From Silvibacterium bohemicum (GTDB lineage: Bacteria; Acidobacteriota; Terriglobia; Terriglobales; Acidobacteriaceae), in NCBI RefSeq assembly GCF_001006305.1, contig NZ_LBHJ01000003.1:733709-797708 (forward strand): a stretch of 64,000 nucleotides of DNA. Reading direction: 5' to 3'. The position numbers and the translations under genes were made by a program. The notes under the pieces were generated by a model that saw only the letters and a list, made by a program, of their open reading frames with translations, made no database searches and was not told where the DNA came from. Positions 39,798 through 48,343 of this stretch are shown in pieces (position 1 is the first letter of the stretch; every line of letters begins with the position of its first letter).

Positions 39798-41000
39798 ATG
39801 GAGGCATACTTGGAAATCGATAACGCCTTGCTTCGAACGATTCTGGATCAGGCTCCAGTCGGCATCGCTCTGCTCAACTTCGATCGGACGGTACGTTATT
39901 GCAACCCAGCGTTTCGAAAGATCTATGGATGGAACGATGACGGAATTCTGGGTTCAAAGCTGCCTCTCCCTGAACATCAAAGAAAGAGCTTCAATGAGCT
40001 CCTGGACGACCTGAGATCTGACCGTACGGTGGTCGGAGTGGAGACCGTCCGGGTCCGACGGGACGGGACCGAGTTCTATGCAAGAATCTCAGCCGCGCCC
40101 ATCTACGATGGCTCTGGAAATCCAGACGGGTTCATCGCATGTATTACCGTCGCCGAAGAAAACTACTCCGACCAACTCGAACTTCGCAATCTCGAATATC
40201 TGATCCAGGGTTCCTCAGACTTCATGTGCGTCGCAGATCTCGATCTGCGTGTGCTGTTCGTTAACGATCCGGGTCGAGCGATGATCGGGTTGCGGCACGA
40301 CGATGATATCGATGGGAAGTACCTGCTGGACTTCTTCACGGCCGAGTCTCACGGTAGGCTTTCCGATATCTTTAGATCGCTGCGGCCCGCAGATGCCGGC
40401 GTGACTGTGCAGATGCAGTTGAAGCATCTCCAATCCGACGCACTGATCCCGGTATCGTCCAGCGTCTACATGGTCAACGATCCCCACACCGGGGAACCCA
40501 TTTCGATTGGGTGTGTCGCGAAGAACCTCGTAGAACTTGACGAGGCCGCGAAACGCGTTGAGGGAAGCGAAGCCGCCTTCCGGACCCTGTTGCAGCATGT
40601 GCCCGTGGGTGTGGCTCTCGTGGACCCCTCAGGGCGCCCCATTGGATCGAATGAAGCCCTCCAGGAACTCCTTGGGTACACAGCGGAGGAGTTGAGAGAG
40701 CTGCCATTCTCGCGGCACGTCCACCCGGAAGATATCTCTGAAGGTCGATCGCTTTTCCTGAAGTTGGCTGCGGGAGCCATTGACAACTATGTCGTCTTCA
40801 AGCGGCTGCGACATAGAGGCGGTCACATCATCCCCACGAAGATGAAGGTCTTTCTCGTGCGGGATCTCGATGGTCGTCCAAAGCACACAATCAGCATCGT
40901 GGAACATGCGCCGGATGCGCTGTCGAAGATACTCGATTCTTTCGGTCCCACCGAACGGCCTTCGGGTGGCGCCTCCAACAGCTCTGCGAATTGCCAATGA
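39798..41000 (+). CDS. Multi-PAS sensor protein without output domain
   Basis: 400 residues from the ATG at 39798 (frame open from 39507, but that part looks non-coding). Three PAS domains: about 5-120 (TILDQAPVGIALLNFDRTVR), about 130-250 (LIQGSSDFMCVADLDLRVLF) and about 260-380 (LLQHVPVGVALVDPSGRPIG, then HVHPEDISEGR). No kinase, GGDEF or HTH domain follows; the C-terminus is low-complexity. It may signal by protein contacts. It converges on the ABC gene with 3 nt between the stops. Confidence 0.7.
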   Translation: MEAYLEIDNALLRTILDQAPVGIALLNFDRTVRYCNPAFRKIYGWNDDGILGSKLPLPEHQRKSFNELLDDLRSDRTVVGVETVRVRRDGTEFYARISAAPIYDGSGNPDGFIACITVAEENYSDQLELRNLEYLIQGSSDFMCVADLDLRVLFVNDPGRAMIGLRHDDDIDGKYLLDFFTAESHGRLSDIFRSLRPADAGVTVQMQLKHLQSDALIPVSSSVYMVNDPHTGEPISIGCVAKNLVELDEAAKRVEGSEAAFRTLLQHVPVGVALVDPSGRPIGSNEALQELLGYTAEELRELPFSRHVHPEDISEGRSLFLKLAAGAIDNYVVFKRLRHRGGHIIPTKMKVFLVRDLDGRPKHTISIVEHAPDALSKILDSFGPTERPSGGASNSSANCQ

Positions 41001-41003
41001 GGT

Positions 41004-42800
41004 TCAAGCTTGTACCGCCGTAACGGCCGACATGGCCCCGATGGGCTTGTCCATCATCGACCTTGACGCTTCAGGCTGATCTCGTTCGTAGAGGGCCTGG
41101 TACACAGAGCAATCACACACGAGTTGCGCATGCGTCCCTTCGGCGACGATTGAGCCTGCGTCCAGCACGATGAGGCGATCGACCCATGTGAGCGATCGAA
41201 GCCGGTGGGATATCAGGATCATCGCCATGTTGTCCTGGAAACTTGCCAGCGCTTTGAAGAGCGCATACTCGGTTGGCAGATCCAGTGCTGAGGTCGATTC
41301 ATCGAGTATCAGAACGGACGGTCGTCGTAAGAGAGACCGTGCGACAGCCAGTCGCTGCTTTTCGCCTCCTGAGATTCCAGCCGCGTCCTGACCAAGTACC
41401 GTCTCCAGCCCCAAAGGCAACCGCCTGAGAAGTTGGGAGAGCTGAGCCGCTTCGATGACCCGTTCCATCTCCGCCTCCGTCGCATCGGCATTGGCGTATC
41501 GGAGGTTCTCCCGTATCGTCCCGGAAAACAGCAGCGGCTGTTGCGGCACGTAGCAGACGCTCTTTCGCAGCGCTCGAAGGCTGTATTCGTGGAGGGGCTT
41601 TCCCTCAAGGAGAATCCGTCCTGTCGTAGGATCAGCCATTCGCGCAAAGAGACGGGAGAGCGTCGACTTTCCCGATCCGCTGCTGCCAACCAGCGCAACC
41701 CGCTCTGCCTTCTGGAGCCGCAGGGAGACGTCTCGCAGTACCGGGCGCTCCGGTCGATAGCCAAACGATATCGCCTCGCATACAACTCCTTCGACGAGGG
41801 GAGCCGGGATGTTCTGGATCGTGCCCACGTCGGCTACGCTCGGTTCGGTGTCGAGCACTTCGTGTACGCGCCGCGCGCTGGCAAGCATCCTCTGTGTTCT
41901 TGAATAGAGTTCCATCGCCGACGATACTGGTTCGAAGATGCGGGTGACATACGCATAGAACGCAACCAGCCCACCAACGCTCAGAGCGCCGATGAAGTAC
42001 TCATGCGCGCCAAGGCCGAGTACGAGCAGGATGCCGACAGCAAGGACGCTTGTGACGGAAACGCTGAATGCTATTTCTGTCCGGCGTTGCTTCCACTGTG
42101 CGCCAACCTGGTCAAGCCACGCGCGAACGGTGCGTGCGATTCGGGCCTCTTCGGCACCGAGGATTTGGATCTGCGGGACTGCATTCAGATGTTCGGCGAG
42201 GTCCCCGGTTGCCTTTCCGACTTTTACCTGGGCATGATCGGCTCTGGATTGGATCTTCTCTCGAAACCGAAGTCGAACCCATAAGAACAATGGCAGAAGC
42301 GGAAGTACGGCAATCGTCATGCGCCAGTTCAATGCCATCATGATCGCCACGTTCACCACGAAGAAGACGAAGGATCTGAAGATCGTATTCCCGACGTCGG
42401 CGCCGTACTGAGATATCTGCTCTACGTCCTGGTCGATGCGGCTCAACTTTTCTCCGAGCATCGTCTTCTCGTGCCAGTCCGCGGAGAGGTTAGTCATGTG
42501 CACGAGTAACTCACTACGTAGGTCCTGGCCGAGCCACTGCGTGACGCGATAACTTGCGAGCCCGGAGAGGCCACCGAAAACAGACCTGCCGACAAAACAT
42601 AGTGCGATGGAGATAACTGCAAAGGTAGTCTGCCTGACGTCCCTGCGAGGTAATGCCACGTCGATTAACTGGCGCATCAACAGCGGATCGATCGTGGCTA
42701 CCGCCCCTGAACAGGCCGCAAGCCCGAGGCCGAGCACAATGCGTTTTGTATATGGGCGTAACTTCTGAAATAGCCATAGCCGTGCGTTTGTCCGCTTCAT
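41004..42800 (-). CDS. ABC exporter (permease-ATPase), probable lasso exporter
   Basis: 598 residues. Six membrane spans at about 20-310, then an ATPase domain: Walker A GSSGSGKSTLSR, Q-loop YVPQQPLLFSG, signature ISGGEKQRLAVARS, Walker B VLILDESTSALD, switch His in ISHRLRSL. The architecture matches McjD-type exporters of lasso gene clusters. It lies 1.5 kb from the B1 gene on the opposite strand, so it is regulated separately. A lipid or drug exporter role cannot be excluded. Confidence 0.85.
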   Translation of the reverse strand: MKRTNARLWLFQKLRPYTKRIVLGLGLAACSGAVATIDPLLMRQLIDVALPRRDVRQTTFAVISIALCFVGRSVFGGLSGLASYRVTQWLGQDLRSELLVHMTNLSADWHEKTMLGEKLSRIDQDVEQISQYGADVGNTIFRSFVFFVVNVAIMMALNWRMTIAVLPLLPLFLWVRLRFREKIQSRADHAQVKVGKATGDLAEHLNAVPQIQILGAEEARIARTVRAWLDQVGAQWKQRRTEIAFSVSVTSVLAVGILLVLGLGAHEYFIGALSVGGLVAFYAYVTRIFEPVSSAMELYSRTQRMLASARRVHEVLDTEPSVADVGTIQNIPAPLVEGVVCEAISFGYRPERPVLRDVSLRLQKAERVALVGSSGSGKSTLSRLFARMADPTTGRILLEGKPLHEYSLRALRKSVCYVPQQPLLFSGTIRENLRYANADATEAEMERVIEAAQLSQLLRRLPLGLETVLGQDAAGISGGEKQRLAVARSLLRRPSVLILDESTSALDLPTEYALFKALASFQDNMAMILISHRLRSLTWVDRLIVLDAGSIVAEGTHAQLVCDCSVYQALYERDQPEASRSMMDKPIGAMSAVTAVQA

Positions 42801-42896
42801 GCATTAGCCCTTTTGAAGACATACTTCAATGGTTTACGAGGATGAGACTCGGGTTCTAAGGGCGTGAAGCTCAGTAACTGGCAGGTTTGCACCCTG

Positions 42897-42924
42897 GTTC
42901 TGCATATCCTTTGCCTATTTCTGC
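42897..42924 (+). promoter_or_regulatory. AraC-type 21-bp direct-repeat operator
   Basis: GTTCTGC-N14-TTTCTGC, right part TTGCCTATTTCTGCT at 42911-42925. It lies in the 42801-43474 gap, between the divergent ABC exporter and AraC-like gene. Elsewhere in that gap only weak small frames are seen. Confidence 0.5.
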
Positions 42925-43474
42925 TTTTTTCAGTTATTGGAATTCGCATGGAAACTCTCCGCGGGAGAATGGCTTTTGTGACCTGAAGGTTTCTCAGGCG
43001 ACACAAGGGGCTGCAGTCTTGACAGCAGATGCGAGCCGTAGTCTTCTCATTGGAGTGACGCACAATGGCGTGAATACAAGCTATCGTCATGTGCCCGCTA
43101 GTCGTGACATTGCAGTGACAATTCCAAAAGCCTAACGAGGAAACGTGCCCATGAGAGCTACACGTGTTTCCAGTCATTATGCGACCATCCGGTCCCGCGA
43201 TAGTTTCCTGAATCACACACCAAGACATCTCCATCTGATTTCCTGAGTAACTATTTCTCCGAGAAGTCCCTTGCCGGTTTCGCCACCGGTTAGATCTCTG
43301 TTCGCAAAGGCGCATTGCTATACCAGCAACACGGAAGACAGCCAGGCCCGATCGCGTTGCGCCTTTGAGAGCCAAGGCAACAAGCGAACAGACGACCATC
43401 GAGGACGCTGCAATCTTTGTAGTTTTGCTTGAGTCCTGAAGCACCTGCAGGTTCTGCGTCCAAAGGAATGACTC

Positions 43475-43957
43475 GTGAGAAGCTCTGTCCCCAAAACACT
43501 CTCGGCCGTCGAGGGAGAAGTGATCGCAAAGATAAGACTCTGGAGGGCGACGCCCGAGGATGAGTTTCACCAGGAACTCATGAGATATCCTGCGCGCGTT
43601 ATGCAGCACTTCATACTTCTCTACCACGGCCATGTGAAGCTCCACTTCCGACCGATTGCGAGGGAGCTCGGGGTTGAGATGAGAACTCTCGAGCGGGCCT
43701 TCATTGAAGAGTTCGGGAAGAGCATGTTCCAATGCCAGGTCGATGCGCGGCTCGCATTCGCGCAGACACTTCTGCGCTGGATGCCACCTCCAAAGATCAG
43801 CGTGGTCGCCAGCATGCTTGGTTACGACGAGCCACGAGACTTTCATCACTTCTTCGAAAAGCACACGGGTGAGACGCCCTCTGCGTGGGGACGCAAGGAA
43901 CGCGAGAAGGCGAAGCTTGATATCCGCCTGGCTGCCGGCAGCGATGAACTCTTTTAG
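43475..43957 (+). CDS. Short AraC-type DNA-binding protein
   Basis: 160 residues from a GTG at 43475 with AAAGGA upstream. The C-terminal two-thirds is an AraC HTH pair: LHFRPIARELGVEMRTLERA, then ISVVASMLGYDEPRDFHHFF and HTGETPSAWG. There is no sensing domain, only about 45 N-terminal residues. It lies just upstream of, and in the same direction as, the lasso operon, with a 300-nt gap, and is a candidate activator of it. Confidence 0.8.
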   Translation: MRSSVPKTLSAVEGEVIAKIRLWRATPEDEFHQELMRYPARVMQHFILLYHGHVKLHFRPIARELGVEMRTLERAFIEEFGKSMFQCQVDARLAFAQTLLRWMPPPKISVVASMLGYDEPRDFHHFFEKHTGETPSAWGRKEREKAKLDIRLAAGSDELF

Positions 43958-44259
43958 CACCTAGGCCACGATAACGCCGCTCCCGAAAAGGCGAACAGTG
44001 TGAGCGACACTTTGTCGCAGTGTCCGACATGCTTTCGATTGCTCTCGCGATCATGACAGTGTCAGACTCTTCCTCACAGTTGGGTCGACCCCTGCTGAGT
44101 TTCTTGAACATCAGGTGCACCCAGTTTCGTCAAACGGATGCCGTCGGTCTGAGGGCTCGTTCACCCTTGCCATTCGGTATGTGCTTGGTCTACTCGTCGG
44201 GCGCGCAAACTCGTTCAGTCTGAAGACTAGAACTAAACCTTTCCCTGTGAGGTGACGAT

Positions 44260-44547
44260 ATGGGGCGACCTGCTCCGCAACTTCGCTCCATCGTGGATCA
44301 AGATGGGGCAGTTGTTCTCAACAGCGCACGAAATCAGATTACGTCTCTCGATGCGATGGGAGGTTACATCTGGCGACGACTCGAACTGGGTATGGCGAGA
44401 GAGGAAATAGTCCACCACCTCGTCGAGCAGACAGGCGAGGACGTAGCAACAGTTGAGCGCGATATCAATGAGTTCTTCTTAGACCTCGCGTCACGGTCGC
44501 TGCTAACCGACGTACCTACCACGCTGCGACCTCAGGAGGGGCGATGA
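44260..44547 (+). CDS. Lasso B1: PqqD-like leader-recognition protein
   Basis: 95 residues with the PqqD/RRE pattern: LRSIVDQDGAVVLNSARNQI, TSLDAMGGYIWRRLELGM, and LVEQTGEDVATVERDINEFF LDL. In split-B lasso systems this winged-helix protein grips the precursor leader and presents it to the B2 protease and cyclase. GAGGTG precedes the ATG, and the stop overlaps the kinase start (ATGA), so they are coupled. First gene of the operon; 43958-44259 is its probable promoter region. Confidence 0.92.
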   Translation: MGRPAPQLRSIVDQDGAVVLNSARNQITSLDAMGGYIWRRLELGMAREEIVHHLVEQTGEDVATVERDINEFFLDLASRSLLTDVPTTLRPQEGR

Positions 44548-45920
44548 CTTCCGGCCAGCCAAACGAAGATCACGCAGCTTATCGACTGTTGCTAGTAGTG
44601 CCAAGGCTGAACTTGGCATTGCTGGAAGAGGGGAAGGGCAGACCTCGGCTGCCACATATTGACATCCCTCGATACACGCGCACGGCGGAACAGATTACAG
44701 AGGCCGTTTATGAAATATGGGCACTCCGGACCGTTGTCATTGACTGGCTTCACGGACACGATGAGCCCCCCTACTGTGCTGTGTTGGAGATTCTAAATCC
44801 ATGGCCTTCTCCATGCGGGGAGCTTCGCCCCGTTCCCATCGCTCAAATCTCCGAAGAAGTCCTACCGTCAGACGTGCTTGCGACAGTTAACGCCATGCTG
44901 GACGGCAACTGTGAGAGTCGCGGGCCCTTCTCCCGCTTCGGCTGGATCAAGAAAGCAGAGCAATGGGTCCGAGATTGCGCTGAAGATCAGGCCCTTAATT
45001 TCACAGATGTTCGACAGTTCAATGCGAGCGGTGCGTTCGCCCTCGTTCGATTTGGTTCTCGTTCCTCCATATCAGCATATTGGCTGAAGGCGGTCGGAGA
45101 GCCTAATGCGCATGAGTTCGTCACTACTTCTTATCTCGTCGATCAATGTCCCGAGTACTTACCGAAGATTATCGGTATGCGGGGTGACTGGAACGCGTGG
45201 ATCATGGAAGAATTTGGCTCCTCCCTGCACTCATCGGATTCACTAGTTGACTTTGAAATGGCCGCTATCAGGTTGGCACATCTTCAGAAGAAACTCGTTG
45301 GCAGGACTCATGATCTGCTCGCGTCGCGGTTCATCGATCATCGCCTGTCGGCACTGATCTCACACATCGACGAGCTGATCGACTTCCTTGAAGAGGCTAT
45401 GCGGACACAGACTAGCACTAGGGTTCCCGTGCTTTCACGGGGGCGGCTCCGCGAGATCGGACGTCTGCTACACGAATCATGCGGAGCAATGGATACCCTG
45501 GCCATTCCTGACTCCGTGATGCATAGCGATATTAGCCCGGGAAGCATTCTTGGGGATGGTATTGGATGCGTCTTCACTGACTGGTGTGAAGCCTATGTCG
45601 GCAATCCCTTTGTGACTCTAGAACAGCTATGTGTACATACGGCAAGGAAGACGAACGACCCGACTCTCTGGCGTGCAAGTCTGACGTCCGCCTACTGTAG
45701 CTGCTGGCGCGATGTCTTGACAGAGGAACAGATCGGTAGAGCCCTCGAATATGCCCCGTTGATTTCTGTCTTGTCCTATCTTCATGGCCGTGGTGACTGG
45801 CTGCACTCAACTCGGAGACAAGAGGCAGAGTTTCAAAGCTATGCTCGGAGCCTTGCCCGTCACATGGACAGGCTTGCGGCCAGTAATGGCCAGACGGGGG
45901 TTGAATGGCAGTCTGTGTAA
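44544..45920 (+). CDS. APH-fold kinase of the lasso operon
   Basis: 458 residues, paralogous to 33879-35303. The catalytic loop is MHSDISPGSIL: catalytic Asp329 is kept, but the metal-binding Asn of the HxDxxxxN motif is Ser334. The second metal Asp is Asp346 in FTDW. It overlaps B1 by 4 nt and the downstream fusion gene by 16 nt, so it is an integral operon member. Some lasso clusters carry an HprK-like kinase that phosphorylates the precursor; this protein is from a different fold and its substrate is unknown. The Ser substitution may weaken activity. Confidence 0.8.
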   Translation: MTSGQPNEDHAAYRLLLVVPRLNLALLEEGKGRPRLPHIDIPRYTRTAEQITEAVYEIWALRTVVIDWLHGHDEPPYCAVLEILNPWPSPCGELRPVPIAQISEEVLPSDVLATVNAMLDGNCESRGPFSRFGWIKKAEQWVRDCAEDQALNFTDVRQFNASGAFALVRFGSRSSISAYWLKAVGEPNAHEFVTTSYLVDQCPEYLPKIIGMRGDWNAWIMEEFGSSLHSSDSLVDFEMAAIRLAHLQKKLVGRTHDLLASRFIDHRLSALISHIDELIDFLEEAMRTQTSTRVPVLSRGRLREIGRLLHESCGAMDTLAIPDSVMHSDISPGSILGDGIGCVFTDWCEAYVGNPFVTLEQLCVHTARKTNDPTLWRASLTSAYCSCWRDVLTEEQIGRALEYAPLISVLSYLHGRGDWLHSTRRQEAEFQSYARSLARHMDRLAASNGQTGVEWQSV

Positions 45921-48313
45921 ATGCACCTAACGGAGTAGTAGAGACAATCCATGGGAAGCTTGTGGCAGATCCCTATCGTTGGCTAGAGGGCCGGAACTGT
46001 CCCGAAACTGAAGAGTGGCTTGCGGATCAGGGCAAACGCTTCAAGGACTACTTTCAAAGGCTTGGCAGTCTAGATCCACTCCGTTCGCGAGTGCGGGAAT
46101 TTCTGGATGTCGACGCCACTGATCAGATCGGAAAAGTTCAGGGGCGTTACTTCTACCGCAAGCGCAGGGTTGGAGAGCAACAAGCGTCAATTTACGTCAT
46201 GGATTCTCATGCCCGGGCGGAGCACGTGTTGGTAGATCCACGAATCTTAGGAATATACGCATCAGTTGGAATCTATCGGATTTCGAAGGATGGGAATATG
46301 GTCGCCTATGAGCTTAAGCAAGGCGGCGAGCATAGCAAGGCAATCCACGTCGTTGAGACCAATTCAAGGAGGACTCTCACGGACCACCTCCCAACTGGTC
46401 TGTCTCGAGGATTCGCGTTCCGCCATGCGGCTGACGGGTTTTACTATTGCCACGATTTCCTCGGTAACGACCCAATGAATCCCTTGAGCAACCATCAAGT
46501 CAGATTCCACCGTTTCGGAACAGATATAGCAGACGACGAAGTGCTTCTGAGCTTCCCTCGCTCTTACGCTAGCAAACTTGTTTTCAACGCTGGCGATAAA
46601 ATGCTCTCCGCGGTGCTGTACCAGAAACGTGGCGACCAATATCTGGTCGATCTTCACGTTGGACATCAAGATTGTCATGGCTCGTGGAATCGGATTGCTC
46701 AAAATGTGCCCGCGCCGTTCAATCCATTTATCAATCGTGACAAGCTGCTAGTGGTCTCATATGATCGAGCGCCCAAGGGGCAGATCGTTGAGTTGGATCC
46801 TATCGACTGCCATCAGATTCGCGTCGTTGTTCCGGAGTGGAAAGTTCCAATCACTCGGCTGACGGTCATTCACGATCGAATTTATATCAACTATCTAGTA
46901 GGTGCTGAAGCTGCTGTGCGAATCTGGTCGTTCGATGGAGAGTATTTGGGAGAGATCCCCTTGGAGAAAGGGTGTACTTGGGACATTCTGCCAACATATT
47001 CATCGGAGGCTGAGGAACTCTTTCTCTCTCGCGAATCCTTTACGAAACCCCCGACTTTGTATTCCTTCAGTGTCGATACCCGGGAGCGTGCGGTTTGGAG
47101 CCAGAATAGTGTCGCTGCCCTGAACTTCCCTATCGCTTATCAGAAGAGTATGTACACAGCCGAGGATGGCACTTCTATTGCGATCTTGCTGGTCAGTAGC
47201 TCCACTTTGAGTCTGAAGGATCGCCCGGTGGTGATGACAGCATACGGAGGGTTCGGTGTGACCCTCACCCCTCAGTTTTCGGCGTTTATATCGATTATGT
47301 TGGAACGTGGATTCGTCTTTGCATTGCCGGAGATCCGAGGCGGAGGGGAGCACGGAACGGACTGGCATGAAGCAGCGCGTCGCAGAAGCCGTCAGGTGGC
47401 CATCGATGACTTCATTGCGGCCGCGAAATGGATCTGCGAAGAAGGCATCACGAAGCCGGCGAAACTGGCAATCTTTGGGGGATCGAACTCCGGTCTCCTC
47501 GTGGGTGCCGCGATCACACAGAGGCCGGACCTCTTTGGAGCTGGCCTATGTGTTGCCCCATTGTTAGACATGGTTCGCTACCACCGCTTTGACCGAGCTC
47601 ATGTATGGGCGCAGGAGTACGGGACATCTGACGACCCGGATGATTTCGAGGCGCTATATAACTATTCCCCCTATCATCACGTCGAGGAAGGCCGGAACTA
47701 CCCCTCCCTTCTCTTTGTTACTGGCGACAAAGACACTCGCTGCAATCCAGCTCATGCGAGGAAGATGACCGCTCAGTTGCAGAATCGTGTTGCCCAGATC
47801 TCACCAATATTGCTCGACTACAACCCTCAACGAGGACATTCTCCGACGATGCCATTGGCAGTGCGGATTGACGCTCTCGTCCATAGGATTGCATTTCTTT
47901 GCGGCGAACTCGGAGTGGCCACCCATGAGGAACATTGTCCTGTAAGACTCATCTCCAGTGCATCAGGGTGTCTTCTCAAGACAGAGTGGTATTTGCAGAG
48001 GCATCGGGAAAAGCCACTTCAATCTGTTCTTGAAGGAATTCCTACTGCAGAACACAACACAAAGCGTTATTCGGTTCAGCTTGTGTGTCGTGCAATAGAC
48101 GTTGCGTGTGTCCTGTATTTCAAAGAGGTGAAATGTTTGCAGCGTTCTGTCGCGCTGACGATGCTGCTGCGTCGCTACGGTTTAGCTGCGGAGCTTGTGA
48201 TCGGGGGACAGATCGTCCCACCCAAATTTCATGCATGGGTAGAGATGGATGGCCTTGTAGTAAATGACAAGTCCTATGTGTCCGAACTTTACCGTGAACT
48301 GCAACGGTGTTGA
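45905..48313 (+). CDS. Prolyl oligopeptidase fused to lasso B2 protease
   Basis: 802 residues in two parts. Residues about 5-690 are a full S9A prolyl oligopeptidase: N-terminal PNGVVETIHGKLVADPYRWL, propeller about 70-400, hydrolase with Ser527 in FGGSNSGLLVGA, Asp in TGDKDTRCNPAHA (608/610) and His645 in RGHSPTMPL. Residues about 695-802 are the lasso B2 transglutaminase-like domain: Cys744 in KCLQRSVALTMLLRRYG, His776 in KFHAWVEMDG and Asp788 in VVNDKSYV. Both triads look intact. B2 normally cuts the leader; the fused S9 enzyme may trim, proofread or degrade the peptide. No signal peptide, so cytoplasmic. Confidence 0.92.
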   Translation: MAVCVNAPNGVVETIHGKLVADPYRWLEGRNCPETEEWLADQGKRFKDYFQRLGSLDPLRSRVREFLDVDATDQIGKVQGRYFYRKRRVGEQQASIYVMDSHARAEHVLVDPRILGIYASVGIYRISKDGNMVAYELKQGGEHSKAIHVVETNSRRTLTDHLPTGLSRGFAFRHAADGFYYCHDFLGNDPMNPLSNHQVRFHRFGTDIADDEVLLSFPRSYASKLVFNAGDKMLSAVLYQKRGDQYLVDLHVGHQDCHGSWNRIAQNVPAPFNPFINRDKLLVVSYDRAPKGQIVELDPIDCHQIRVVVPEWKVPITRLTVIHDRIYINYLVGAEAAVRIWSFDGEYLGEIPLEKGCTWDILPTYSSEAEELFLSRESFTKPPTLYSFSVDTRERAVWSQNSVAALNFPIAYQKSMYTAEDGTSIAILLVSSSTLSLKDRPVVMTAYGGFGVTLTPQFSAFISIMLERGFVFALPEIRGGGEHGTDWHEAARRRSRQVAIDDFIAAAKWICEEGITKPAKLAIFGGSNSGLLVGAAITQRPDLFGAGLCVAPLLDMVRYHRFDRAHVWAQEYGTSDDPDDFEALYNYSPYHHVEEGRNYPSLLFVTGDKDTRCNPAHARKMTAQLQNRVAQISPILLDYNPQRGHSPTMPLAVRIDALVHRIAFLCGELGVATHEEHCPVRLISSASGCLLKTEWYLQRHREKPLQSVLEGIPTAEHNTKRYSVQLVCRAIDVACVLYFKEVKCLQRSVALTMLLRRYGLAAELVIGGQIVPPKFHAWVEMDGLVVNDKSYVSELYRELQRC

Positions 48314-48343
48314 ACGAGGAATCGGACATCGGGAGGATCCTTA

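Noticed and set aside
42797-43960. Long minus-strand open frame (387 codons)
   Set aside because: It is antisense to a clear AraC HTH gene over its first third, and the remainder is Cys-rich without domain pattern or codon bias. A section near 43250-43080 with many Cys looked like a RiPP precursor, but no matching modifying enzyme is present.
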